Assembly (NCBI GenBank): GCA_017617295.1
Contig: JAFZWN010000015.1
Coordinates: 22,906-86,905 of the forward strand
DNA: 64,000 nt
Direction: 5' to 3'
DNA from: Clostridiales bacterium
GTDB taxonomy: Bacteria > Bacillota > Clostridia > Saccharofermentanales > Saccharofermentanaceae
Positions 55,374 to 62,403 of the stretch are shown in pieces. Made by a program: the position numbers and the translations under genes. Position 1 is the stretch's first letter; each line of letters starts with the position of its first letter. Below the pieces are notes generated by a model. That model had not been told where the DNA came from. It searched no databases and worked only from the letters and a program-made list of their open reading frames with translations.

Positions 55374-55547
55374 TTACATCTGATGCTTTACGACTCCGTA
55401 CTCGTCGTAGTTCCTGTAGTACGGACATTCCTTGCTCTTTCTTGATTCGAGGCGGGCATACTCGTCTTCATCGACGTTGACGTCGCAGTAATACTCTCCC
55501 GTTTCCTCATCGTAACTGTTGAACATGCATGTGTCGCACTGTGCCAT
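55374..55547 (-). CDS. DUF6472 family small cysteine-containing protein
   Basis: 57 residues beginning MAQCDTCMFNSYDEETGEYY and ending KHQM, with an AGGAGA site upstream of the ATG. Four cysteines (CDTC near the start, C21 and C41) and many acidic residues match the small DUF6472 proteins of Clostridia, which may bind a metal. Function unknown. Confidence 0.8.
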   Translation of the reverse strand: MAQCDTCMFNSYDEETGEYYCDVNVDEDEYARLESRKSKECPYYRNYDEYGVVKHQM

Positions 55548-55557
55548 GAAATATCTC

Positions 55558-55797
55558 CTAGTATTCCGTTTTTATCTCGTCGAGGCCGTAGGTCTTCCTG
55601 AAGATATATTCGTCTTCGGGATTTTTTATCAACATAACGTCGGTGAAGTGACCGTCTTCTCTGTTACGGAAACCCGCGACCTTCTCGCCCGTGCAGATGG
55701 AGCTCTTTATTACCGCATACTGCTTAGTCGGGTCGTAGGGGATACGGCCCGTATCATCAGATCGTTTTCCAAACAGTTTCGGAATGTGAAGTCTCAT
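55558..55797 (-). CDS. Small conserved protein of unknown function
   Basis: 79 residues. Contains the segment AVIKSSICTGEKVAGFRNRE found in short clostridial proteins that are sometimes labelled aspartate dehydrogenase without support. No dehydrogenase motif is present. It lies 10 bp upstream of the DUF6472 gene and is probably cotranscribed. Confidence 0.7.
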   Translation of the reverse strand: MRLHIPKLFGKRSDDTGRIPYDPTKQYAVIKSSICTGEKVAGFRNREDGHFTDVMLIKNPEDEYIFRKTYGLDEIKTEY

Positions 55798-55835
55798 ATA
55801 GTTTCTCCGGTACGGAACTTTTCGTATATTATATC

Positions 55836-55870
55836 AAAAAGCCGCAGTTCCCGATGCGGTCCTGCGGCTT
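55836..55870 (-). terminator. Terminator after the membrane protein gene at 55880
   Basis: On the minus strand AAGCCGCAG pairs with CTGCGGCTT, followed by TTT. Confidence 0.85.
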
Positions 55871-55879
55871 CTCATGAAC

Positions 55880-56521
55880 TTATTCCTTGGAAGCCTTTAC
55901 TCTTTCCTTGTGTGCTTCCTTCTGCTCCTTGTCGAATCCGATTATGAGTCCGTCGGGGAGGAGCTTGTCGATCGCAGTGTTGATCTCGGCATTCTTCTTG
56001 TCGTAGACCGGGTTGGAACCGATCACGCACTCCTTATTGTTTCTAAGCTTCAGTATCATCCTCGGAGTCTGCTTATAGTACTCGATATAAGACCAAGAGA
56101 CATCACGGGTATTGCAGATGAAGTTGTTTTTGCAGACGATATATTTATCCGTGACAAAAAGGCAGGGATCCTTACCCTTTATCTTATATACATAAGCAGC
56201 ATGGTTGTTCATCTGATCGAGGACATCATCTTCGGAGAATTCGCTTAAAGCCTTCTTGACCTTGGAACTTGACGCGAGATCGCTGAAGAATATAAGAGCT
56301 CCGAATAAGAATATACAGCCAGCTATGACCATGACGGGAGTCTTGAGCGCTTCGGGAGCCGCTGTCGTATCAGAACCGTTATTGATGAGCCTGAAAAGCC
56401 AGTCGAGACTTGCCATATCAAAAAAATAAAGCAGTGCATATGCCAGGATGCCCAAGCAGATGAAAAACATTATCGCGTTTCCGGCTTTTGCCGTAATGAT
56501 GTTCTTCTTTGTGTATTCCAT
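55880..56521 (-). CDS. Membrane protein of unknown function
   Basis: 213 residues. Two transmembrane helices (NAIMFFICLGILAYALLYFF and VMVIAGCIFLFGALIFFSDL) and a cytoplasmic domain with alternating strands (DPCLFVTDKYIVCKNNFICN) reminiscent of PH-like membrane-protein domains. No family assigned. Confidence 0.6.
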   Translation of the reverse strand: MEYTKKNIITAKAGNAIMFFICLGILAYALLYFFDMASLDWLFRLINNGSDTTAAPEALKTPVMVIAGCIFLFGALIFFSDLASSSKVKKALSEFSEDDVLDQMNNHAAYVYKIKGKDPCLFVTDKYIVCKNNFICNTRDVSWSYIEYYKQTPRMILKLRNNKECVIGSNPVYDKKNAEINTAIDKLLPDGLIIGFDKEQKEAHKERVKASKE

Positions 56522-56538
56522 ATGACCCTCCTCGCCGC

Positions 56539-56567
56539 TTGATACGGAATTTATTAAGTTCGATTAT
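56539..56567 (+). promoter_or_regulatory. Promoter of the DnaQ-like gene
   Basis: TTGATA at 56539 and GATTAT at 56562 spaced 17 bp. An alternative -10 is the TATAAT at 56580. Either start would exclude the ATG at 56568 as the translation start. Confidence 0.45.
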
Positions 56568-56621
56568 ATGAAAATGAGTTATAATTGTAAATTGATATTT
56601 ACGAAAGAGGACTGCCCGAAG

Positions 56622-57305
56622 ATGCTTTCAGATAATAAGGGAAGGATGATCAATCACTACACTTCGGATTATGTGGTGTTCGATATCGAGACGACGGGGC
56701 TCGATCCCGAGAATGACCGTGTTGTGGAGATCGCAGCGGTAAAGGTCAGAGACGGACGGAAGATCGATACATTCCAGACTCTTGTGGATCCCGGCTGCCA
56801 TATCCCTCAGACCGCTGTCGATATCAGCGGGATCACCGATTCCATGGTAAAAGGAGCGCCGGATATTAGAACGGCTTTGAAGATGTTTGATGGATTCGCG
56901 GACGATATGACCCTTGTGGGTCAGAATATCAGGCGCTTTGATCTGAAGTTCCTTCAGCGCGACAGCCTGGCTCTGTTCGGAAAGGTGATCGGAAATGACT
57001 ATGCTGATACTCTTTGCCTGGCCAAGGTAATGCTCCCCGAAAGGGAATCATACAGCCTGAGTTCTCTGTCGGAATATTATAACGTCAGTACCCTTGGTGC
57101 CCACCGCGCACTGGCTGATTGTGAGATGACGCGGCAGGTGTTCGAGTATCTGGGCAGGGAGGAGGCTCATCCTTCCGAAGCGGCCAAAGCCGTCCTAAGA
57201 TGTCCTTTGTGCGGCAGTAAGCTTAAAAGACGTGAGGGAAGGTTCGGATCTTTCTACGGATGCAGCATTTATCCCGATTGTAAGTATACAAAGGATATAA
57301 GCTGA
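56622..57305 (+). CDS. DnaQ-like 3'-5' exonuclease with C-terminal topoisomerase-type zinc ribbon
   Basis: 227 residues from the ATG at 56622 (AAGAGGA upstream). The DEDDh exonuclease motifs are FDIETTGLDPENDRVVEIAA (D21, E23), VGQNIRRFDLKFL and GAHRALADCEMT. After residue ~190 a four-cysteine zinc ribbon of the topoisomerase I C-terminal type follows (CPLCGSKLKRR, GSFYGCSIYPDCKYTK). The fusion suggests a repair or proofreading nuclease that recognises particular DNA ends. The substrate is unknown. Confidence 0.88.
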   Translation: MLSDNKGRMINHYTSDYVVFDIETTGLDPENDRVVEIAAVKVRDGRKIDTFQTLVDPGCHIPQTAVDISGITDSMVKGAPDIRTALKMFDGFADDMTLVGQNIRRFDLKFLQRDSLALFGKVIGNDYADTLCLAKVMLPERESYSLSSLSEYYNVSTLGAHRALADCEMTRQVFEYLGREEAHPSEAAKAVLRCPLCGSKLKRREGRFGSFYGCSIYPDCKYTKDIS

Positions 57306-58439
57306 TCACAGCTCTCCGAAGTCCATATCCATGGCGAGTACGAAGTTCATATCGGGATAATGCTTTGAAAGATCCTCTTTTATGTCTTTGAGGACCAGGG
57401 ATCTGACCTTGGCATCAAAACTTATTACAACGTCAAACCTTATGAGCTTATCCGTGGGCGAATAGTAGAATCCGTGCATCCCCTTGACGAAATCGTGAGA
57501 CATTACGATCGATCTGATCTTTTCACGAAGATCGATGACTTCTCTGTCATGAGTATTTACGGAGTATATACCGATACCTGTGAGGAGTACCTTATGCTCG
57601 CGGTGAACTTTGGAGGTGATCTCACGTGTCAGCGAATCAAGTCTCTCGACGGAGAGGGTATCCTCGATCTCGATATGTACCGAGCCGTTATAGATATCGG
57701 GTCCGTAGTTATGAAGTATCAGGTCGTATGCGCCGTTCACCTCGTCGAATGAACGGATCGTGGCTTTTATATCCTGGACCAGTTTGGGATCCGCACTCTC
57801 TCCGAGGAGTCTGGAAACTGTCTCGGACAGCATCTCTATACCGGACTTTATGATAACGGCCGATATCAGTGCGCCGAGATATGCTTCTGTAGAAAAACCC
57901 GTGAAGATGAAGATCAGGGCGGCAATTAGGGTGGAAGCCGAGATCACGGAATCCAAAAGCGCATCCTTGCCGGAATTAACGAGCGAATCCGAGTTTACAC
58001 GGATACCGGTCTTCTTAACATAAAGACCAAGAACTATCTTGACGATGATCGCAACCGATACGATCACAAGCGATGCCGTGCTGTATTCGGGAGTCTGCGG
58101 ATCAAAGATCTTCTTTATCGACTCGATGAGCGATGTGGCACCGGCATACAATACGATCACGGAGATAAGAAGAGCACTCAGGTATTCTATCCTTCCGTAC
58201 CCGAAAGGATGTTTCCTGTCGTTCTCCCGTCCCGCGAGCCTGGTCCCGATTATCGTTATGAGCGAACTGGCAGCGTCGGATAAGTTGTTTACGGCGTCAA
58301 GAACGATCGCTATGGAATTGCTGAGGATACCGACGACGGCCTTGAAAGCCGCCAGGAATACATTGGCCAGGATCCCCGTGATACTCGTTCTGATTATTAT
58401 CTTTCCGCGGTCTGCGGCCTGATTACTGTTCTCGCTCAT
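57306..58439 (-). CDS. Cation diffusion facilitator (CDF) transporter
   Basis: 377 residues from the ATG at 58439 (GGAGAA site). Six helices with metal-site segments DAVNNLSDAASS and SGKDALLDSVISAS, and HPFGYGRIEYLSA. The cytoplasmic C-terminal domain includes AYDLILHNYGPD. A further domain after residue ~290 continues past the usual end (about 300). It exports Zn2+, Fe2+, Mn2+ or a similar metal. Confidence 0.93.
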   Translation of the reverse strand: MSENSNQAADRGKIIIRTSITGILANVFLAAFKAVVGILSNSIAIVLDAVNNLSDAASSLITIIGTRLAGRENDRKHPFGYGRIEYLSALLISVIVLYAGATSLIESIKKIFDPQTPEYSTASLVIVSVAIIVKIVLGLYVKKTGIRVNSDSLVNSGKDALLDSVISASTLIAALIFIFTGFSTEAYLGALISAVIIKSGIEMLSETVSRLLGESADPKLVQDIKATIRSFDEVNGAYDLILHNYGPDIYNGSVHIEIEDTLSVERLDSLTREITSKVHREHKVLLTGIGIYSVNTHDREVIDLREKIRSIVMSHDFVKGMHGFYYSPTDKLIRFDVVISFDAKVRSLVLKDIKEDLSKHYPDMNFVLAMDMDFGEL

Positions 58440-58518
58440 TGTCAGTTCTCCGGTTTGAATCTGTTTTATTCTCCACACATAGTATCACAAATATACGGGG
58501 GCTGATATTTTTCCCGTG

Positions 58519-58554
58519 AAAAAACCGGCTCCCTCACGGATCGGGAGGAGCCGG
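58519..58554 (-). terminator. Terminator-like hairpin in the leader of the CDF gene
   Basis: On the minus strand CCGGCTCC and GGAGCCGG form an 8-bp stem followed by six T. It lies 80 bp upstream of the CDF start and reads toward it. It could attenuate CDF transcription or stop antisense transcription from the divergent side. The plus strand lacks a proper T run. Confidence 0.6.
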
Positions 58555-58576
58555 GGCTTTATTGTTCTGCCCGGTA

Positions 58577-58614
58577 TTGACAATCACTTCGAATTATGAG
58601 AATATTCTCATAAT
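58577..58614 (+). promoter_or_regulatory. Promoter and operator palindrome of the TetR-CPBP operon
   Basis: TTGACA at 58577 with GAATAT at 58600 (17-bp spacing). The -10 region is covered by a perfect 22-bp palindrome, ATTATGAGAAT/ATTCTCATAAT (58593-58614), a typical TetR-family operator. Autorepression by the next gene product is the simplest reading. Confidence 0.75.
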
Positions 58615-58633
58615 TGAAAAAGGAGAGAATTCC

Positions 58634-59185
58634 ATGCCTTATAAAAAATCTTCAGAGAAAAGAGAGATGATCCTTCGGAAGGCCTCGGAGGTGTTCAGGA
58701 CGAAGGGATATGCAGCCGTATCTATGACGGACATCATAGATGCCTGCGGGATAAGTAAGGGAGGCATATATCTTTACTTTAAGTCCGTAAGGGAGATCTT
58801 TGAGACGCTGCTTTCCATGCAGGAACAGGAAGAAAAGGAAACGGCAGACAGTACCGCGGAGGATCCCCTGACTGTGCTTTGGATGTATCTTCAGACTCAG
58901 AAAGAGGAAGTCTTAAGTCCTAAGGAGCATATGGTGGTCGCCCTCTATGAGTATCTTTTCTCGGTGAGAAACGAGATAGGGGAAGAGATCATGGCTCAAA
59001 GGTTCAAGACGGCAACAGACAGGCTTGCCGCTGTCATCGAAGAATGTGACCACAAACACGATCCGGTGATAAGCGCGCAGAAGATAGTTCTTTTTATCGA
59101 GGGGCTCCGTGTGAGCAGTATAGTGATGCCGCTTGATGAGGATATGGTAGAAAGACAGATGAGAAATCTCATGGAGGAGATATAA
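58634..59185 (+). CDS. TetR/AcrR family transcriptional regulator
   Basis: 183 residues from the ATG at 58634 (AAGGAGAG site). N-terminal helix-turn-helix domain: RKASEVFRTKGYAAVSMTDI, DACGISKGGIYLYFKS. The C-terminal ligand domain is unassigned. It probably binds the palindrome just upstream and controls itself and the CPBP gene 2 bp downstream. Confidence 0.92.
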   Translation: MPYKKSSEKREMILRKASEVFRTKGYAAVSMTDIIDACGISKGGIYLYFKSVREIFETLLSMQEQEEKETADSTAEDPLTVLWMYLQTQKEEVLSPKEHMVVALYEYLFSVRNEIGEEIMAQRFKTATDRLAAVIEECDHKHDPVISAQKIVLFIEGLRVSSIVMPLDEDMVERQMRNLMEEI

Positions 59186-59187
59186 GT

Positions 59188-60036
59188 ATGACATTTTCAA
59201 AGAAAAAGATATGGGTGAGCATGGCGCTGATATTTATACTTTGCTCTATAGTAAAGCATATAGAATTCTTCTATATCCAGACGGACAGGACTTTTATCGC
59301 GGATAACGTGATATGTAAGATCTTTACCATAATCTCCATAGCCGCGGCACTTATCTTCTGGAAACTGAAGCCGTCGGATATCGGGTTCAGATCCAAAGGT
59401 TTCCTTAAGTATATGTGCTGCGGATTCGGCTTGGGTATCGGTACTTTCGCCGTATCGTACGGACTGGAAGTGCTTATCCTGATCTTACAGGGAAAGACCG
59501 TGACTTTCGGTTTCTATGTGACAAACTTCGCACTCTCGGGAGCCACCAATTCGGTAGAGCTGTCGGTCCCGGCACTCCTTATCTGTATAGCCGGTAACGT
59601 GATAAACGTAGTGGCTGAGGAAGGGCTGTTCAGAGGTCTTTTTCTCTTCCTGTTCGCAAAGATCTATTCATTCGGAAAGAGTAATCTCATTCAGGCTTTT
59701 CTTTTCGGCATATGGCATCTGGTCACAGTTGCTCTTGAAGTAAAGGAGGGAACGATGAATATCCCGACGGCGATCGTCATGGCGATCGGATATATTGTCC
59801 TTGCGGGTATCCTCGCTCTCGAGTGGGGCACATGCGTTGATATGACAGGTGTTCTCTGGGTAGGCATGTTCGAGCATTTCTTCAATAACTTCATAGGAAA
59901 TACGCTTCATGTGGTAAGCTCTACGGGAACGGATGAGATGCAGATAGTAAGGATCGTTCTTTCTAATATCCTCTCGCTTACGGTCGTCCTTCTCATTAAT
60001 AAGCGGAGCAGGAAAAAGATCCGGGAGGAGTTATAA
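59188..60036 (+). CDS. CPBP (CAAX/abortive-infection) family intramembrane metalloprotease
   Basis: 282 residues with about eight hydrophobic helices. The motifs EEGLFRGLFL (EExxxR), FGIWHLVTV (FxxxH) and MFEHFFNNF (HxxxN-type) are those of the family. Bacterial members are linked to bacteriocin self-immunity and peptide processing. Coupling to a TetR regulator suggests induction by a small molecule or stress. Confidence 0.9.
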   Translation: MTFSKKKIWVSMALIFILCSIVKHIEFFYIQTDRTFIADNVICKIFTIISIAAALIFWKLKPSDIGFRSKGFLKYMCCGFGLGIGTFAVSYGLEVLILILQGKTVTFGFYVTNFALSGATNSVELSVPALLICIAGNVINVVAEEGLFRGLFLFLFAKIYSFGKSNLIQAFLFGIWHLVTVALEVKEGTMNIPTAIVMAIGYIVLAGILALEWGTCVDMTGVLWVGMFEHFFNNFIGNTLHVVSSTGTDEMQIVRIVLSNILSLTVVLLINKRSRKKIREEL

Positions 60037-60065
60037 GATACTTAACTGACCGGTCGAAAAAAAGA

Positions 60066-60093
60066 TTGTCAGACATACGGGCTCGGGTATAAT
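60066..60093 (+). promoter_or_regulatory. Promoter of the GGDEF gene
   Basis: TTGTCA at 60066 and TATAAT at 60088, spacing 16, followed by an AAGAGGT ribosome site. Confidence 0.65.
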
Positions 60094-60115
60094 TGACATA
60101 AGAGGTCAGATATCG

Positions 60116-61276
60116 ATGGAACCGGGTTATACATTCTTTTATATAGAAGCCAATATCGTTTGCCTGTTTATCTTTTTGATGCTCCTGGTAAGAAGCATAG
60201 GCGGTGTGGACAGGCAGGAGAAGCAACGCGTCTTTGACGGGATGCTCATAAGTCATATCCTTTATTTTGTAAGTGATAGCCTTTGGGTCCTGATCCTGGA
60301 TGACGTTATCCCGAGGACTTTCGTGACTGTTGCCGTCGTTAATCTGGCCAATGCTCTGATTCTGTACTGCATCACATTCTTCTGGTATGTGTATGTGGAG
60401 CTCTTTCAGGGATCGGTGTTCCTGAAACTAGTCAGACACAGGCTCATGATCTTCATTCCGGGATCTGCTGTTGTCGTTATAATCGCGTTCCTCTTCTTAT
60501 TAAGGCCCGATCTTATGGTAGATGATGAACTGATGCCGACATCTCTTTACTATATCATGTTCATAGTTGTTCCTGTTCTTTATATCGTTGCTGCTGCCGC
60601 GAGATCACTGGTCAGGGCTTTTATGAAAAAGAATTATGCCAACAGGAAGACATACATAGCTTGTGCTATATATCCTATAGCAGTTACTGTTTTCGGGATA
60701 GTACAGATCGTATATCTTCATGTCCCGCTCTTCTGCTTCGGCTGTACGATCATAATGATCTATATCTATATAGTCTCTCTTGATGATCAGGTATCGAGCG
60801 ATCCGCTGACGAACCTTAATAACAGGGCGCAGTTAAAGCGCTTTGTCTCCGGGGATTCTTTCCGGTTATCCGATGAGCAGCCTTCTTCTTATGTTATGAT
60901 GGTGGACCTTAACAGGTTTAAGAGCATTAACGACAGATACGGTCATGTGGAGGGGGACAATGCGATCAAAAGGACTGCGGATGCGCTCCGGGCAGCCTGT
61001 TTGGGAAGCCGCACAAGACCTTTTATCGCCAGATACGGCGGTGACGAGTTCGTAGTTATAGCCAGAACGACTGATATAAACGAAGTCATCAAGCTCGCTG
61101 AACGGATAAAACAGAAGCTCATTGACCTGAATACGGCTGCCGGTTCGGAATATGAATTGACGGCATCGATAGGTTATGCTAAATTCTCTCCCGAGACAAT
61201 GTCATTCCAGGATGCGCTCAGAAAGGCCGACGAGGCTCTGTACCGCGAGAAGGAGCTTCTAAAGCAGAAGGCGTGA
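60116..61276 (+). CDS. Membrane-bound diguanylate cyclase (GGDEF)
   Basis: 386 residues. Six or seven transmembrane helices (residues ~10-220) form an unassigned sensor. The GGDEF domain begins at DPLTNLNNRAQLKRF and has MVDLNRFKSINDRYGHVEGD and RYGGDEFVVIAR, with an intact active site near residue 308. The RxxD product-inhibition site five residues upstream is absent, so feedback inhibition by c-di-GMP is not expected. Confidence 0.93.
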   Translation: MEPGYTFFYIEANIVCLFIFLMLLVRSIGGVDRQEKQRVFDGMLISHILYFVSDSLWVLILDDVIPRTFVTVAVVNLANALILYCITFFWYVYVELFQGSVFLKLVRHRLMIFIPGSAVVVIIAFLFLLRPDLMVDDELMPTSLYYIMFIVVPVLYIVAAAARSLVRAFMKKNYANRKTYIACAIYPIAVTVFGIVQIVYLHVPLFCFGCTIIMIYIYIVSLDDQVSSDPLTNLNNRAQLKRFVSGDSFRLSDEQPSSYVMMVDLNRFKSINDRYGHVEGDNAIKRTADALRAACLGSRTRPFIARYGGDEFVVIARTTDINEVIKLAERIKQKLIDLNTAAGSEYELTASIGYAKFSPETMSFQDALRKADEALYREKELLKQKA

Positions 61277-61320
61277 CATTTGACTTTAACATTACTGAAG
61301 TATTGATTGTAACAAATCAA

Positions 61321-61329
61321 TGGTAATAT
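61321..61329 (+). promoter_or_regulatory. Extended -10 promoter close to the deacetylase start codon
   Basis: TG-G-TAATAT at 61321-61329 ends 6 nt before the ATG at 61336; TTGATT at 61303 could serve as -35 (spacing 15). A GGGAG string lies only 1 nt from the ATG, too close for a normal ribosome site. A leaderless mRNA is likely. Confidence 0.45.
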
Positions 61330-61335
61330 GGGAGT

Positions 61336-62400
61336 ATGGAGAAATTTAAGAAGATAGTGGCGGTCTTTGCCGCTCTTGTGATAATGATCTCGTTTGTATC
61401 ACCTTCCCGAGCATCTACCAGGGGAGGTTTTATTGACCTGGTGTATACGAGTCTTCTTCACCGTGAGGCAACGGAGGATGAGAGGACTTATCTTCTGGAT
61501 GTCATGAGACACGGAAGATATCATGCAGCCGAAGTTATAGACCATGTCGTAAACTGTGCGGAATTCTATAATACGGTCACTTCTGATGCGGAGTACGCTT
61601 CCAGGCTCCTCTCACTTATCGGAGGTGACCTTCAGAAGCTCGACCTCTATACATATCTGATGGACAGGGGCGACACCAGGGAACATATAATGTATCTTTT
61701 CATGCAGTCCGAGGAATATGAGGAGCTTTGCGAACGCTATAATGTCGGATTGGGCAATACCAATGAGAGAAGGCACATAGATCCCAATCTCCCGATGATC
61801 GCGCTTACTTTCGATGACGGTCCTTCCGGTGAGACATGGAGGATCCTCGATGTTCTGGAAGAGTATGATCAGGCTGCGACGTTCTTTGTAGTAGGCACCA
61901 ATGCCGAGAACTACCAGGAGACGATCGCAAGGGCATATTCTATCGGATGCGAGATCGGTAATCACACATACGGTCACGCGGATCTTACGAGCCTCGACGA
62001 GGCCGGTATCATCGATACCATAAGGCATGCCAACCGCTATATAGTAAGTGCGACCGGTCAGCCTGCCACGGTAATAAGACCTCCCTACGGCTCTTATAAC
62101 ACTTTCGTACAGGATCATGTGACGCGTCCCTTGATCCACTGGGACGTGGATACGAGAGACTGGGATACCAGAAATGCGGTCAGTACATATAATGCTATAA
62201 TAGATACCGCTCAGGACGGGGATATCGTTCTGATGCATGACATCTATTCTTCAACGGCCGATGCCGCATGCAAGGCGATCGCCCGACTCGTTCATGACGG
62301 ATACCAGCTTGTAACGGTTTCCGAACTCGCCAGATACAGGGGCGGAATGACCGATGGCGGCATCTACTTCAGGTTCAGGCCGCTGGAGCCGGGAATATAA
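61336..62400 (+). CDS. Secreted polysaccharide deacetylase with DUF4214 domain
   Basis: 354 residues. Signal peptide KIVAVFAALVIMISFVSPSR ending near ASA-like residues. A DUF4214 module follows (FIDLVYTSLLHREATEDERT, VNCAEFYN) over residues ~30-135, then a NodB domain with LTFDDGPS (about 157), HTYGHADL, RPPYGSYN, DTRDWDTRN and IVLMHD. It removes N- or O-acetyl groups from a surface or external polysaccharide. All metal-binding residues are present. Confidence 0.92.
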   Translation: MEKFKKIVAVFAALVIMISFVSPSRASTRGGFIDLVYTSLLHREATEDERTYLLDVMRHGRYHAAEVIDHVVNCAEFYNTVTSDAEYASRLLSLIGGDLQKLDLYTYLMDRGDTREHIMYLFMQSEEYEELCERYNVGLGNTNERRHIDPNLPMIALTFDDGPSGETWRILDVLEEYDQAATFFVVGTNAENYQETIARAYSIGCEIGNHTYGHADLTSLDEAGIIDTIRHANRYIVSATGQPATVIRPPYGSYNTFVQDHVTRPLIHWDVDTRDWDTRNAVSTYNAIIDTAQDGDIVLMHDIYSSTADAACKAIARLVHDGYQLVTVSELARYRGGMTDGGIYFRFRPLEPGI

Positions 62401-62403
62401 ACT

